This document shows positions 21,101 through 29,686 of a stretch of 64,000 nucleotides of DNA, one piece after another. Location: positions 248,001 to 312,000 of the forward strand of contig NZ_JAOTEM010000003.1 of NCBI RefSeq assembly GCF_025628985.1. Reading direction: 5' to 3'. The number at the start of each line of letters is the position of its first letter. Within the stretch, counting starts at the first letter, position 1. The position numbers and the translations under genes are program-made. This stretch comes from Chryseobacterium edaphi. GTDB lineage: Bacteria; Bacteroidota; Bacteroidia; Flavobacteriales; Weeksellaceae. Below the pieces are notes generated by a model. It did not search any database and had not been told where the DNA came from. It was given only the letters and a program-made list of their open reading frames with translations.

Positions 21101-22048
21101 ATCAGGAATACCGTCATTATCATCATCCAGGTCACTAAGATTTGGAATTCCATCTCCATCTATGTCATTTGGGGCATTTACAGTGATTATAGCTGTTGCC
21201 GAAACACAATTAGTAGAAAACCCTGACTGACAAATTTTATAATCTATTGCATAAACTCCGGCAGCAACTGTACTTGCTACAGCGATTGTACCATTTGTAT
21301 TAAATGTAAATCCTGCAGGAAGAGTATTAACTGCTGCCACTGTAGCATTTGTTGTGTTTGCCGTTGCTCCGTTTACTGTATCATTATTTAAAACTGAAGC
21401 AGTAACAGCTGCAGTACCCGCTGGAGTGGTGTAAGAATCGTTATTAGCAACAATGCATGGTACTGTAAAATTAGCAAATGTTACTGTTCCCGATCCATTA
21501 TTATCATAATAATCAAATTCTATCCTTGAGACCTTTAATGCTGAAAAATTAAAATCAACAGATCCATTTCTAGTATTATCACTACTACTGCTTGCACCAA
21601 AAAATTCTTGTATTGAAGAATCATAAGTTACTACCGTACTTGCAAAAAATGAAAAATTGGTATTTTGTACAAGAGGAATCTGCACATCATTTTCATTAAA
21701 TACCCTTATTCTTACATGATCACCTGCATCAATATCATTGATACGAAATTTAAGCCCACCTACAGCTCCCGTAAAAGTAATATTGCCTGAAATTCTATTG
21801 TCATAAATTGTAGCGGTTCCTGATGCGTGCGCAATATTAATCCCGTACTCACCGGCAAAATGATCATCATTGATCTGGTCGCTTGTTACCAAAGAAGCAT
21901 TATTTGTAAAAACAAACCCCATTGTAGAATTGACTAATTTCACACTCCCTATTGAAAAAGTACTAGTAGCATCTTCATTGGCATATGTTGATAAAGCCGG
22001 AGTTGTACCGACAACACATTGCCCATACAACATCACATTCATCATCAA
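18158..22048 (-). CDS. Giant secreted TSP3-repeat protein, N-terminus probably frameshifted (cassette E, second gene)
   Basis: 1296 aa. Beta-sandwich modules alternate with thrombospondin type 3-like Ca-binding repeats such as DTDGDGIPNYLDLDSDGDGC (acidic DxDxDG loops). The end is a Cys-rich domain of about 115 aa: CFCYKNP, HGITALNRA, SAWTVLESKSKGFVVNRM and a YDT-NG-W module, closing QTCPD. No T9SS type A domain is seen. The in-frame start (TTG 22048 or ATG 22045) gives only a clipped signal peptide, MMNVMLYGQ. An ATG at 22104 opens a fuller signal sequence that joins this frame only by a -1 shift at A-AAA-GGG (22069-22075). It is a paralogue of the genes at 23660 and 32028. Confidence 0.8.
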   Translation of the reverse strand: MMMNVMLYGQCVVGTTPALSTYANEDATSTFSIGSVKLVNSTMGFVFTNNASLVTSDQINDDHFAGEYGINIAHASGTATIYDNRISGNITFTGAVGGLKFRINDIDAGDHVRIRVFNENDVQIPLVQNTNFSFFASTVVTYDSSIQEFFGASSSSDNTRNGSVDFNFSALKVSRIEFDYYDNNGSGTVTFANFTVPCIVANNDSYTTPAGTAAVTASVLNNDTVNGATANTTNATVAAVNTLPAGFTFNTNGTIAVASTVAAGVYAIDYKICQSGFSTNCVSATAIITVNAPNDIDGDGIPNLSDLDDDNDGIPDSTECPANNIVTNGTFTGNATGWTLNGGWTFDGTANNIYIDTDNISNIDVSQTLNNLRNTNNTIPVTMTVGARDGGNAAGFAANLQILLNGTLYATINNSTTRSTSVNNVTITLSNGATSNFVPFTTANITGYTTTTFTLNIPNTSIPNSAALTFRHNAGLDDWTIDNVSVLAFTCDTDGDGILNHLDLDSDADGCFDALEGDENVTAAQLNANGSMNSTVNANGVPNLVNSGGTADIGSDEGQGVGYSGDSTINACNDADNDGLPDTVDVDDDNDGILDTDECGSTERITGGVFPTTGGNTNTVPGWTVDGTYAASGAWTSAVGRVNLGTDGLTFVRDNSTVSIIKQNLTGVMRGSSININQLYWYRTTGPESDNAFTFTVSYGGVVYATINSTTTPTPTITASNGALVNLSTLPTVAAQNAPSTKVNLVITLPYSIPVNGELALTFNAGISTTSTRDLIMRSISLVSCKDTDGDGTPDYLDTDSDGDGCFDAIEGDENVTAAQVNAQGNITGTVNASGVPNLVNTGGAADIGSDQGQGIGYSTDSTINACTDTDNDGIPDFVDLDDDNDGILDSVEMGSCTSPSVKKTVYLQNFGSLASAGIGTTQLSGALGTSQLTFDTTNPTDEGNYSLATNSDLVDDFGGSFNNQWIHVNDHTVDTNGLMMVCNPNNTTSIIWQSPNIAVNIGAGLQANFWVLNLKDPSAAGFTLPNLRFELFNATTNASLGFINTGNIAQTGNWQNQIISLPANLTAGTVYIRITSAATTFNGNDFALDDISIDEVYCDTDGDGIPNYLDLDSDGDGCFDVIEGGANFVSGASYITNNSLNTPVSATGIPGVPTATPAITGYSATTGQTIGDSVNNLINNCFCYKNPASPGGGNPNPVRHGITALNRADSGSSDWPVVRRSAWTVLESKSKGFVVNRMAFVDADNNAATPTTPPLAAIPAANYVEGMMVYDTVANCLKIYNGTVWNCYLTQTCPD

Positions 22049-22068
22049 AAGGAAATAGCCAAAGCCTT

Positions 22069-22104
22069 CCCTTTTGTATTAAAAAAGTAATTATTAAAAA
22101 TCAT
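22069..22104 (-). other. Candidate -1 frameshift site joining a 22104 start to the 1296-aa frame
   Basis: From the ATG at 22104-22102 the zero frame reads ...ACA-AAA-GGG, that is A AAA GGG, a classic -1 slippery heptamer, at 22075-22069. The zero frame stops at TGA 22047-22045, overlapping the ATG at 22045. A -1 slip yields MIFNNYFFNTK-REGFGYFLLM.., a normal-looking signal peptide continuing into the big protein. One missing A in the run would give the same picture. Confidence 0.5.
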
Positions 22105-22144
22105 ATTTTGTTTTTAAAGTTTAAAAAAAATTTTAGAAAATATT

Positions 22145-22837
22145 TTAAACTAAAATAGGAGGTGGTCTTACCGACAGAGCTTTGGAAAAACCAAAATCTA
22201 TAGGTTTATGATTAAAAAAAATGATTTTTTGAGAATGTAAATACTCTAATGCTCGTACTAAATAATTACACCTTGTATAATTATCAGATTTTGCATTAAT
22301 TTTATTTTCTGTGCGGTAATTTAGACCAACTTTATTACTGCTCTTTGCTGTATAGAAATGACTGGATGAAGGATTTTTTTTAAAATTAATTAATAAAAAC
22401 TTTTCCTTAACATATTCATGCCGAGCAATTTCTTTTTTTATTTTTTTTAAAAGGTTATCCTTTTTTTTAGCTTCTTCTTTTTTGATCTGAACCGTCAGAT
22501 TATTGACGTTTTTGTTTGAATTTTTTTTAGAAGTAATTACCAGATAGTTTCTGTCGGAAATATTTGCATTTGAAACCGCAACCTTATTAAAAATAATCTT
22601 TTTCTGACTAATCTGCTTATTGAAACTTTCATCTGCTGAATATATCTGTGCTCCGTTAACGGAAATTATAGGTAATGATTCTTTTTTGGTACCAAAACCT
22701 ACCTGTGCGTGCAATAAATGCGTGTAAAAAATGAGGATAGCAAAACTATATACAAATGCAAATCTCCCGGATTTTCTAATAAAACCGGGGATAAAATTAC
22801 GTGTAATCAGCAAATGAAAAATATTATTCACCTTCAA
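22145..22837 (-). CDS. RPPP-tail secreted protein, cassette E first gene
   Basis: 230 aa, family not recognised. A long N-terminal hydrophobic signal ends near residue 45 (HLLHAQ). Then comes the family block NGAQIYSADESFNKQISQKKIIF and a Lys/Glu-rich, probably helical middle (NLLKKIKKEIARHEYVKEKF). After that come PSSSHF, the block ALEYLHSQKIIFFNHKPIDF and the C-terminal SVRPPPILV. The signal peptide indicates export. Paralogues start each of the five cassettes. A TAGATTTG promoter box lies at 22851-22858 (minus strand), which leaves a very short leader for this start. An accessory, chaperone or anchoring role for the downstream secreted proteins is inferred from position only. Confidence 0.82.
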   Translation of the reverse strand: MKVNNIFHLLITRNFIPGFIRKSGRFAFVYSFAILIFYTHLLHAQVGFGTKKESLPIISVNGAQIYSADESFNKQISQKKIIFNKVAVSNANISDRNYLVITSKKNSNKNVNNLTVQIKKEEAKKKDNLLKKIKKEIARHEYVKEKFLLINFKKNPSSSHFYTAKSSNKVGLNYRTENKINAKSDNYTRCNYLVRALEYLHSQKIIFFNHKPIDFGFSKALSVRPPPILV

Positions 22838-22850
22838 AAAACATTAATTA

Positions 22851-22858
22851 CAAATCTA
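22851..22858 (-). promoter_or_regulatory. -7 promoter box of cassette E
   Basis: Minus-strand TAGATTTG matches TAnnTTTG, 14 bp before the ATG at 22837. Upstream lies a different inverted repeat (GAAATAAA...TTTATTTC) rather than the AATAATATG dyad of cassettes B-D. Confidence 0.45.
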
Positions 22859-22993
22859 AAAATAATATTGAAATAAAATTGCTTTATTTCATTTTATTAA
22901 GAAAATTTATATCAAATCGTTCAAAATAATAAGTATATTGCCGAATACATTGTAGTTTGAAAGCATTTAATTGTTTAGAGATAATCAGAAAAA

Positions 22994-23016
22994 AACCACT
23001 TCATTTTGAAGTGGTT
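22994..23016 (-). terminator. Terminator of cassette D
   Basis: AACCACTTC-attttt-type loop-GAAGTGGTT hairpin 26 bp after the stop at 23042, nearly identical to the cassette E terminator. Confidence 0.8.
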
Positions 23017-23041
23017 AAGTTTAATAAAATAAAATGATATC

Positions 23042-23641
23042 TTAAGGTTGTGGGTTCCAGAAAGACCAGACCTTACCGTTGAATATCGCAAGCTGTTTTT
23101 TAGTAGTATCATACACCATAGTTCCAGGCTCAGGATTCAGAACATTGAGATGCGGACTTGCCACTTTCGGAAGTACCATTGCCTGATTATTATTCTCCAA
23201 AACCAAAATCCCGGGTACTACAGGACTAGTAGCAGGAGTTCCGATACTCACTTTAGCATCAGGATTATCCGTAAAAGGATCCTGTAGCGATGTATCAACA
23301 ACACCAGTTGTATCTCCAATCACAGGAACTGTTTCGTTCTTTGAAAGAGAAAACCAGCTTCCTGCTGTTGAACCATTTTTGTATTTAACAGTTTTATCCA
23401 CCGTATCAAAAATTATCGTTCCAGGGACAGCTGCAGCCTTATCCATCACTGCAGTAATCCAAGGCAACACAACGCCTCTACCTAATGAGGCACCACCATC
23501 AACACCAAACTCTAAGGAAATAGAAGGATTGACTACTGTATTAGCAGGTGGTATTGTGGTAACCGATGATTTGCCTATTGCAATCTGTGCTATCGCCGAA
23601 TTGACAATAAGGAGAGAAAATATTACTATAAATTTCTTCAT
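23042..23641 (-). CDS. Secreted protein with two YDT-NG-W modules (cassette D, third gene)
   Basis: 199 aa with a signal peptide (about residues 1-18, ending SAIAQ). It is a close paralogue of the cassette E protein: the same IAIGKSSVTTIPPA start, GTIIFDTVDKTVKYKNGS near the middle and GTMVYDTTKKQLAIFNGKVW at the end, with most intervening positions identical by eye. It lies 18 bp after the 1038-aa gene and just before the cassette terminator. The conserved pairing of this small protein with the large TSP3 protein in cassettes B, D and E suggests they work together. The biochemical role is unknown. Confidence 0.8.
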   Translation of the reverse strand: MKKFIVIFSLLIVNSAIAQIAIGKSSVTTIPPANTVVNPSISLEFGVDGGASLGRGVVLPWITAVMDKAAAVPGTIIFDTVDKTVKYKNGSTAGSWFSLSKNETVPVIGDTTGVVDTSLQDPFTDNPDAKVSIGTPATSPVVPGILVLENNNQAMVLPKVASPHLNVLNPEPGTMVYDTTKKQLAIFNGKVWSFWNPQP

Positions 23642-23659
23642 TTTTTTAAAATTTTAATA

Positions 23660-26600
23660 TTAAAAATCAGGACAAGACTGTACATTATAACAGTTCCAAA
23701 GTGTTCCGTTGTAAATCTTCAGACAATTTGCTACCGTATCGTAAATCATCATTCCCTCCACATAGTTAGCAGCAGGAATTGCAGCCAAAGGAGGAGTTGT
23801 AGGTGTTGCAGCATTATTATCAGCATCCACAAAAGCCATACGGTTGACAACAAAACCTTTTGATTTTGATTCTAAAACCGTCCATGCGCTACGTCTCACA
23901 ACCGGCCAATCTGAAGTACCGGAATTTGCTCTGTTCAAAGCAGTGATTCCGTGTCTTACCGGATTTGGATTTCCTCCAGCCGGTGAAGCCGGATTTTTAT
24001 AACAGAAACAATTATTAACAAGATTATTTTGCGAATCACCGATAGTAGTTTGACCAGCAGTTGCCGAATATCCAGTAATTGCAGGTGTCGCAGAAGGCAC
24101 TCCAGGAATTCCCGTTGCACTTACAGGAGTGGTCAGTCTGTTATTTGCACTAATATAGCTCGCTCCGTTAACAAAAGAAGCCGATCCCTCAATGACATCA
24201 GGACAACCATCATCATCTGAATCTAAGTCTAAACTATTAGGAATTCCATCACCATCAGTATCTAAACAACTTTGATTGATAACAATTTGAACATCATCAA
24301 GAAAATTACCTTGACCCGCATCACCACCAGCTGATGAAACTGCCTGAAATGCAATCACTAATGATGTAGTACCTGCAGGAATAGTATATGTTCCAGAATA
24401 AGACCCCCATGCAGTATTACCATCTGACATATTTTGAACCGCCGTTGATGCCTGAGCAGTGGCAACAGTAGAGCCAAATTTCACAGCCGCAACATCAACA
24501 CCGTTTCTTCCTCTATGTTTCGCAGACCAATTAATTGTTCCACCTGTTCCATTAAGACAGAATGTCTGATATAGTGTAGAAACTTGAGTAGCATTTAACT
24601 CAGCAAACTGAGCACCTTCAGCACTAGGAACAGCACCTGTTTGCCAAAATTCTATTAGCCCATCAGTAGCAGTAGTCTTCCATCCGACTCCAGGTGTATT
24701 TTGATTAATAAAAACTCCAATACCGCTTACAACTGGAAATTCAAATCCTCCATTAATAAATGGAGTCGCACAGACAAAACCGCATTCAAGTGTATCTAAA
24801 ATACCATCATTATCATCATCCAGATCTTGCCAGTCGGGAACACCATCTGCATCAGAATCTATACAATCATTTTGAGAAGCATTCTGTGACCTTCCAATTG
24901 GCTGACCTACAGTTCCTGCCGTAGCACTACCTGTATCCGCCGTACCACCAGAATTTACAAGATTCGGAACCCCATTATTGGTTCCAGCTGTAGTTCCTAG
25001 ACCACCATTAGCAGTAAAATTAATACTTCCATTTGGGCTTAGCTGTGAAGAGAGTACATTTTCAGCACCTTCGATCGCATCAAAACATCCGTCGTTATCT
25101 GAATCTAAATCGAATATATTTGGTATACCATCACCGTCAAAATCACATGGAGATAAAAGCGAGACGTTGTCAATTCTTACATCCTGAGCATTTCCACTGG
25201 TGGCCGAATTCGTTATCCATGTCAAAGCCAGTCTATGACTACCTGTTCCTGCTGCTACGAATGTTACAGGATAAGCTGTTACAGTATTCGTGATTGTTAC
25301 AGTACCAACGCCAGAAGCCTGAGTCTTATAAGTTTGGAGTGTCTGAACTATATTATTTGATGAATCAATCAATACCCAGGAAAAACTAGTATTGGTAGTT
25401 CCTCCCAGTATATTTAATGTAGATGTAAAACTATATGTAGCACCTGCCGCAGTAACAAACGGAGTTGTATTTGCTAAAAGTATATTACCCGGATATAAAG
25501 TCCCCGGATTATCTACAAAAATATCTGCTGCAGTGCCGGTAAACGTCAATGGTCCGCTGGTATTTGGTGTGGTAGTAGAATAGCTGAAAGCCCAAGATGT
25601 TGCCGAAGACGAAAAATCCCCATTCACTATTTGATTAGGCTTTACACAAGAATCTTCTACTGTATCTAAAATACCATCATTATCATCATCCAGATCTAAG
25701 CTATTCACTATACCGTCACCATCAGCGTCTGCTGCAGAAGAAACCAAAACGGTGATATTTGCCTGTTGAGATGTTGCTGGCGCACTCACTCCATTAACAG
25801 CGAAATTATCATCAACAGTATAAGGAATTGTTGCAGTTCCCAAAAATGTGGAGACCGGAGTAAAAGTTACCACTCCACCAGTCACCGTCCAGGTACCTGT
25901 TCCTGCAGTTGTAAAAGTAGTTTGAATTCCTGGAGTTCCAGGATCTAAATCCACCGTTGAAGCTACAATACTTCCATTAACGTCAGTGTCATTACTAACG
26001 ACATTGAAAGAAACTGGTGCATTTTGTAAAGTTTGTGCATTATCGGCTACAGCTACAGGAACCGTATTTATTGAAGCACTATTACCCGCTGTACTTGCTG
26101 TCACTGAAATTTGAATAGTTCTAATTCCTGAGAAAATAGGAGCGGTTGGCGTTCCGGCAGTAGCAATATTACCAGGTCTGAGCAATAAAGTATGAGACGT
26201 TGCCGTAGCAGTAAATCTGATTTTCGACGTCGTCCAAGTGTTTGTTGTTATTCCTGTTACTTGTAGAGTTTGGCCGGCAATTTCAGCAAAAAACTGAGTA
26301 ATATAAGTTCCTGCATAAACATTTCCACCAGAACCATTATTTCTAGTTACTGCGGTCAAAGAAAAGACTACAATTTCGTATGTTCTTCCTATGGTTAAAC
26401 CAGCCACTGTAGTCGTTACCGACTCCTGAGTACCTGCTCCGCCAAGATCTCTAAGAGAAAGCCAAGTAGTATGAGTATTCGGAGGTGTTGGAAGAGTGAA
26501 GTTTACGGTACCACCGGGAGTCTGCGTCCAGTTTGCACCTCCCCCTCCTCCAGCAGCAGTTGTGGCAGCAACAGTACTGTTAGATATATCAGGTGTACCT

Positions 26601-26767
26601 GTATTGTCTGCCCAGTTTGGCGGAGCACAGTTTCCACATGGAGTAGCTGTACCATTGGTCGCCGCAATTGTTTGGGCAAAATAAAAGTTGGAAAAGAGAC
26701 AGATAAAAAGAAATAAAAAGCCTGAAGCCACATTATTTATCTTCTCAAAATATAAGTTTGTTTTCAT
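23660..26767 (-). CDS. Giant secreted TSP3-repeat protein (cassette D, second gene)
   Basis: 1035 aa from the ATG at 26767, chosen because MKTNLYFEK followed by a hydrophobic stretch ending FYFAQ is a good signal peptide. An open extension of three codons precedes it. Residues 40-235 form a beta-rich domain. Residues 240-350 look like a cadherin/Ig-like tandem domain (NDTDVNGS, ATIPYTVDDNF). Three TSP3-like blocks (DADGDGIVNSLDLDDDNDG and similar) then alternate with jelly-roll-like modules. The last 115 residues are the Cys-rich CFCYKNP...YDT-NG-W domain, almost identical to cassette E. No T9SS type A domain is visible. The acidic repeats should bind calcium. Confidence 0.88.
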   Translation of the reverse strand: MKTNLYFEKINNVASGFLFLFICLFSNFYFAQTIAATNGTATPCGNCAPPNWADNTGTPDISNSTVAATTAAGGGGGANWTQTPGGTVNFTLPTPPNTHTTWLSLRDLGGAGTQESVTTTVAGLTIGRTYEIVVFSLTAVTRNNGSGGNVYAGTYITQFFAEIAGQTLQVTGITTNTWTTSKIRFTATATSHTLLLRPGNIATAGTPTAPIFSGIRTIQISVTASTAGNSASINTVPVAVADNAQTLQNAPVSFNVVSNDTDVNGSIVASTVDLDPGTPGIQTTFTTAGTGTWTVTGGVVTFTPVSTFLGTATIPYTVDDNFAVNGVSAPATSQQANITVLVSSAADADGDGIVNSLDLDDDNDGILDTVEDSCVKPNQIVNGDFSSSATSWAFSYSTTTPNTSGPLTFTGTAADIFVDNPGTLYPGNILLANTTPFVTAAGATYSFTSTLNILGGTTNTSFSWVLIDSSNNIVQTLQTYKTQASGVGTVTITNTVTAYPVTFVAAGTGSHRLALTWITNSATSGNAQDVRIDNVSLLSPCDFDGDGIPNIFDLDSDNDGCFDAIEGAENVLSSQLSPNGSINFTANGGLGTTAGTNNGVPNLVNSGGTADTGSATAGTVGQPIGRSQNASQNDCIDSDADGVPDWQDLDDDNDGILDTLECGFVCATPFINGGFEFPVVSGIGVFINQNTPGVGWKTTATDGLIEFWQTGAVPSAEGAQFAELNATQVSTLYQTFCLNGTGGTINWSAKHRGRNGVDVAAVKFGSTVATAQASTAVQNMSDGNTAWGSYSGTYTIPAGTTSLVIAFQAVSSAGGDAGQGNFLDDVQIVINQSCLDTDGDGIPNSLDLDSDDDGCPDVIEGSASFVNGASYISANNRLTTPVSATGIPGVPSATPAITGYSATAGQTTIGDSQNNLVNNCFCYKNPASPAGGNPNPVRHGITALNRANSGTSDWPVVRRSAWTVLESKSKGFVVNRMAFVDADNNAATPTTPPLAAIPAANYVEGMMIYDTVANCLKIYNGTLWNCYNVQSCPDF

Positions 26768-26829
26768 AATATACATATTGGTTAAGTCAATGTTTATACA
26801 GAGACTAGGTAAAATTTAAAGACTAAAAT

Positions 26830-27456
26830 TTATCCCAATATCGGTGGCGGTCTCACAGAAAAAACCTCAGAGAAACAAAAATCTAAAGATTTGTTATTGT
26901 AAAATGTAAATTTTTGAGTGTGTAAAAAAGCTAGAGCACGTTTTATCGAATAATTTTTATCCGAAGTACAGATTTTAGAAAAGCCATTTGTACTATGACT
27001 GGGTGCAATATAATTCTTTGAAGTAGAATGGGATGAGAAAAACTGAGAAGGAGAAGGAGAATCCTTATAATCTTGCTTCTCGAAAAACTTACTTTTTGCT
27101 TCGTAAGAGTCTATTTTTTCTTTAACTTTTTTAAGTTCTTGCTTACGCTTTAGTTCTTCAACAGTTTTAAGCTGCTGTGCAAGATTTTGATTTACGTCAT
27201 GATGTATTGCAGAAGCGACCAGAATCTCATTAGTGCCGGGATTTTTTACCGAAAGATGAGCATTCTTTATAATAATTTTTTTGTGAAAAACCTGCTGGTT
27301 GAAACTATCATCTGCCGAATAAAATTTGGCTCCTTTTCCTAAAAAAATAGTAACAGACTCACCCTCTTGAGCATCTGAAAAATTGAATAAAAATAAAATA
27401 ACAAGAATTATGATACGAAAAAAAACAGAGCTTTTTAAAAAGTTCCAATTATTCAT
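26830..27456 (-). CDS. RPPP-tail secreted protein, cassette D first gene
   Basis: 208 aa from the ATG at 27456 (MNNWNFLKSSVFF...). The frame is open to 27489, but that start lies only 20 bp from the promoter box. The signal peptide ends near NFSDAQ. The family blocks are GAKFYSADDSFNQQVFHKKI, the Lys/Glu helix ELKKVKEKIDSYEAK, PSPSQFFSS, ALAFLHTQKFTFYNNKSLDF and the tail SVRPPPILG. It is followed after 62 bp by the large TSP3 gene. Family and function are unknown. The order of blocks is shared with the genes at 22145, 30573 and 36353. Confidence 0.82.
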   Translation of the reverse strand: MNNWNFLKSSVFFRIIILVILFLFNFSDAQEGESVTIFLGKGAKFYSADDSFNQQVFHKKIIIKNAHLSVKNPGTNEILVASAIHHDVNQNLAQQLKTVEELKRKQELKKVKEKIDSYEAKSKFFEKQDYKDSPSPSQFFSSHSTSKNYIAPSHSTNGFSKICTSDKNYSIKRALAFLHTQKFTFYNNKSLDFCFSEVFSVRPPPILG

Positions 27457-27508
27457 ATTAATAAATTGAAAATATAGAATTTTTCTCAATTACAATTCTT
27501 TGGTAGCG

Positions 27509-27544
27509 CAAAAGTAAGAATAATATGATTCGAAACATATTATT
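27509..27544 (-). promoter_or_regulatory. Cassette D promoter and perfect operator-like dyad
   Basis: TACTTTTG (minus strand, 27509-27516) is the -7 box. Two bases upstream is AATAATATG-N8-CATATTATT (27519-27544), a perfect 9-bp inverted repeat that covers the -33 region. Related dyads occupy the same place in cassettes B and C. Confidence 0.6.
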
Positions 27545-27950
27545 ATTCCTTAATAAACAGAAATATAATTTATGGCAGAATAAAATACATTAAAAAATTA
27601 CGCATATTTCAAAAAAACACATTTATTTTAGCTTAAAAAAAATTTTTATATGCAATAATATTAACTTAAAAACAAATTAGCATAAAAAATATTATTTTCT
27701 CTTATATTAATAATAAAATGTTTAAAGATCTGTAAACTTAAACACAAACGATTATTGACAATCCAATCAGATTAACAACTCCTAGAAATATATTAGAAAA
27801 AATGTCTCAGACTTTTCGGAGTCTCTCATACCAATTAAAATAAGAAGCATCTCAATAAGATACTTTTTTGAGGTTTTTTAGTAAAACTAAATTTAACTAT
27901 CTAAATTAGAGATTGTAAGAATAATCTGAATTACAAAAAATAGCAATAAA
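27545..27950. other. Long intergenic spacer between cassettes C and D
   Basis: About 400 bp of very AT-rich DNA with no credible gene. It contains a short hairpin AGACT-tttcgg-AGTCT near 27808-27823. A weak ATCT/AGAT hairpin with a following T run lies near 27850-27870 on the plus strand. Nothing further could be assigned. Confidence 0.4.
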
Positions 27951-27984
27951 CAAAACAACCACTTCGTTTGAAGTGGTTGTTTTG
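27951..27984 (-). terminator. Terminator of cassette C
   Basis: Perfect 15-bp stem CAAAACAACCACTTC / GAAGTGGTTGTTTTG with a GTTT loop, 24 bp after the stop at 28009. Its core is the same CCACTTC...GAAGTGG as in cassettes B, D and E. Confidence 0.88.
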
Positions 27985-28008
27985 TTTATAATAATTAATG
28001 ATTTTCAC

Positions 28009-28818
28009 TTAGTATGTTTGAAGAACAGATGTTGTCATTGTTGATTGCGCCATATCACTATTCAATGTTGCAGCATTAACAGCACTTCCAATTCCTAATG
28101 TTGTTAAAGTTCCTGCTCCAGTATTACCTAAGTTTCTATTTGTACAAGCTGCTTTTACCTGATAAGCACCCACGGCTAAAGCATCCAATGTAACATTTAA
28201 ATTAAAAACCCTGTAAGTTCCAACTCCACCTCTTACAACATCATTTCGTACTGCTTTTAGTAGAAATGGTCCTGAATCCTTGCTAAGAAATATTCCACAA
28301 GCATAACTTGCTGATCCTGTCGTCCACGTCTGACCTGTACCTCTTGCAATCTGAACAGTTGTCTGAAAAGATAATACTGCTTTAGATAAGTTATCCGTTC
28401 TGGTAATATTAAAAGAGTCTGTGGTTCCATTTATATAAGCCCAATTGGGTGTTGTGGTGTCCGTAGACGTAGTGAAAGTAGAATTTAAATCATATCTACC
28501 CGTACTTCCTGTCTGTGTAAATTGTATTCCTGTTATGTCTTTAGTAGTATTCAGATAAAAAAGAGATAAACTTCCTGTACCATTTGCAATCTGAACGGTT
28601 TTCCATGTATCCGAAACCCCATCAACAACACTGAAAAGTTGTCCAGATACACCGGGAGAACCAACCACAGTAGCAGTTCCACCAGTTCTTATTTGCTGTC
28701 GTACGTACAAAGTTCCGTTCACATCTAGAGTTTTCTGTGGTGTTGCGGTGTTTATTCCAACTTGAGCATTGATTGATATTAACATGAAAGATAATAGTGT
28801 AATATATATATTTTTCAT
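28009..28818 (-). CDS. Secreted fibre-like protein (cassette C, fourth gene)
   Basis: 269 aa with a signal peptide (about residues 1-18, ending ISINAQ). The mature N-terminus VGINTATPQKTLDVNGTLYVR is the GINTxxP...LDVNG head common in Bacteroidetes fibre- and tail-like proteins. GQLFSVVDGVSDTWKTVQI follows near residue 65. The remaining 190 residues are Thr/Ser-rich beta structure without catalytic motifs. It begins 2 bp after its paralogue at 28821. Export is clear, while adhesin or surface-fibre function is inferred from the head motif. Confidence 0.82.
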   Translation of the reverse strand: MKNIYITLLSFMLISINAQVGINTATPQKTLDVNGTLYVRQQIRTGGTATVVGSPGVSGQLFSVVDGVSDTWKTVQIANGTGSLSLFYLNTTKDITGIQFTQTGSTGRYDLNSTFTTSTDTTTPNWAYINGTTDSFNITRTDNLSKAVLSFQTTVQIARGTGQTWTTGSASYACGIFLSKDSGPFLLKAVRNDVVRGGVGTYRVFNLNVTLDALAVGAYQVKAACTNRNLGNTGAGTLTTLGIGSAVNAATLNSDMAQSTMTTSVLQTY

Positions 28819-28820
28819 TT

Positions 28821-29684
28821 TTAAGGTATAATTACAGGTGAAAAATTTTGAGGAATTTCATACACATCAACTTTGAGAGATGATTGCGTCATAAAATTAT
28901 TTAGGTTTGTGATTGCTGCTGTTGCGGGAACTCCTATACCCAATGTTATATTCGCTAGAGGGTTGGTTAATCTGGCACACCCCACACTTACAGAGTGAGT
29001 TCCTGGTGAAATATTTTCTACCCCTCCAATTTGTGTATGCGTTATAAATGTGCTATTATTTGGGCTCCGCGGAAGCATATTTATCCTAGCACTCTTCAAC
29101 AAACCATCTACGAAAATACCACATGCAAATTTAATATCTGATGCATTCCCACCGCCATTATTTTGCTGTACTACTGTTTCAAACATGAAGTAGGCACTAC
29201 TTATAGTACTATTAACAGTAAAATTTTTTGTAAGCGAAGATATTACTCTAAAATTTCTTGCTTGAAGATTTGTGAGTGTTGCATCAACTACCAACTCTGT
29301 AGACGGATCAAACGCAGTCGGAACTGTCTGACTATCTACGAATCTTAATCCCTGTACAGTACCTTGCGCATCATTGGGATTAGCAGTATCGAAATCTTTG
29401 TACGAATCATTAAAAATAAGATAGAACTGATTTGTTAAATATTCGGGTATTCGTAGTGTTTTCCAAGTTGGAGGATTATTCGGACCTCTGGATACCAACA
29501 ACTGACCATTAGTTCCAGCCCTTAGAACACCACTTCCATTATCCAAAAATATTTTTTTTCCTATATTCAGATCTCCATTTATATCAAGGTTAGCAAGAGG
29601 ACTTACAGTCTTTACGCCAATATTGCCTTGTGCATATATTAAAACTCCTAAAAAGATATTTAGAATTATATAAATTTTTTTCAT
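28821..29684 (-). CDS. Secreted fibre-like protein (cassette C, third gene)
   Basis: 287 aa with a signal peptide (about residues 1-18, ending LIYAQ). The head is NIGVKTVSPLANLDINGDLN, followed by NGQLLVSRGPNNPPTWKTLRI, the same two landmarks as in the flanking genes. The C-terminal 200 residues diverge from the paralogues apart from CGIFVDG and GCARL cysteine-containing stretches that align with CGIFLSK/CGIFKDT in the neighbours. It is separated from both neighbours by 2 bp, so the three are co-translated from one mRNA. No catalytic motif is visible. Confidence 0.82.
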   Translation of the reverse strand: MKKIYIILNIFLGVLIYAQGNIGVKTVSPLANLDINGDLNIGKKIFLDNGSGVLRAGTNGQLLVSRGPNNPPTWKTLRIPEYLTNQFYLIFNDSYKDFDTANPNDAQGTVQGLRFVDSQTVPTAFDPSTELVVDATLTNLQARNFRVISSLTKNFTVNSTISSAYFMFETVVQQNNGGGNASDIKFACGIFVDGLLKSARINMLPRSPNNSTFITHTQIGGVENISPGTHSVSVGCARLTNPLANITLGIGVPATAAITNLNNFMTQSSLKVDVYEIPQNFSPVIIP

Positions 29685-29686
29685 TT

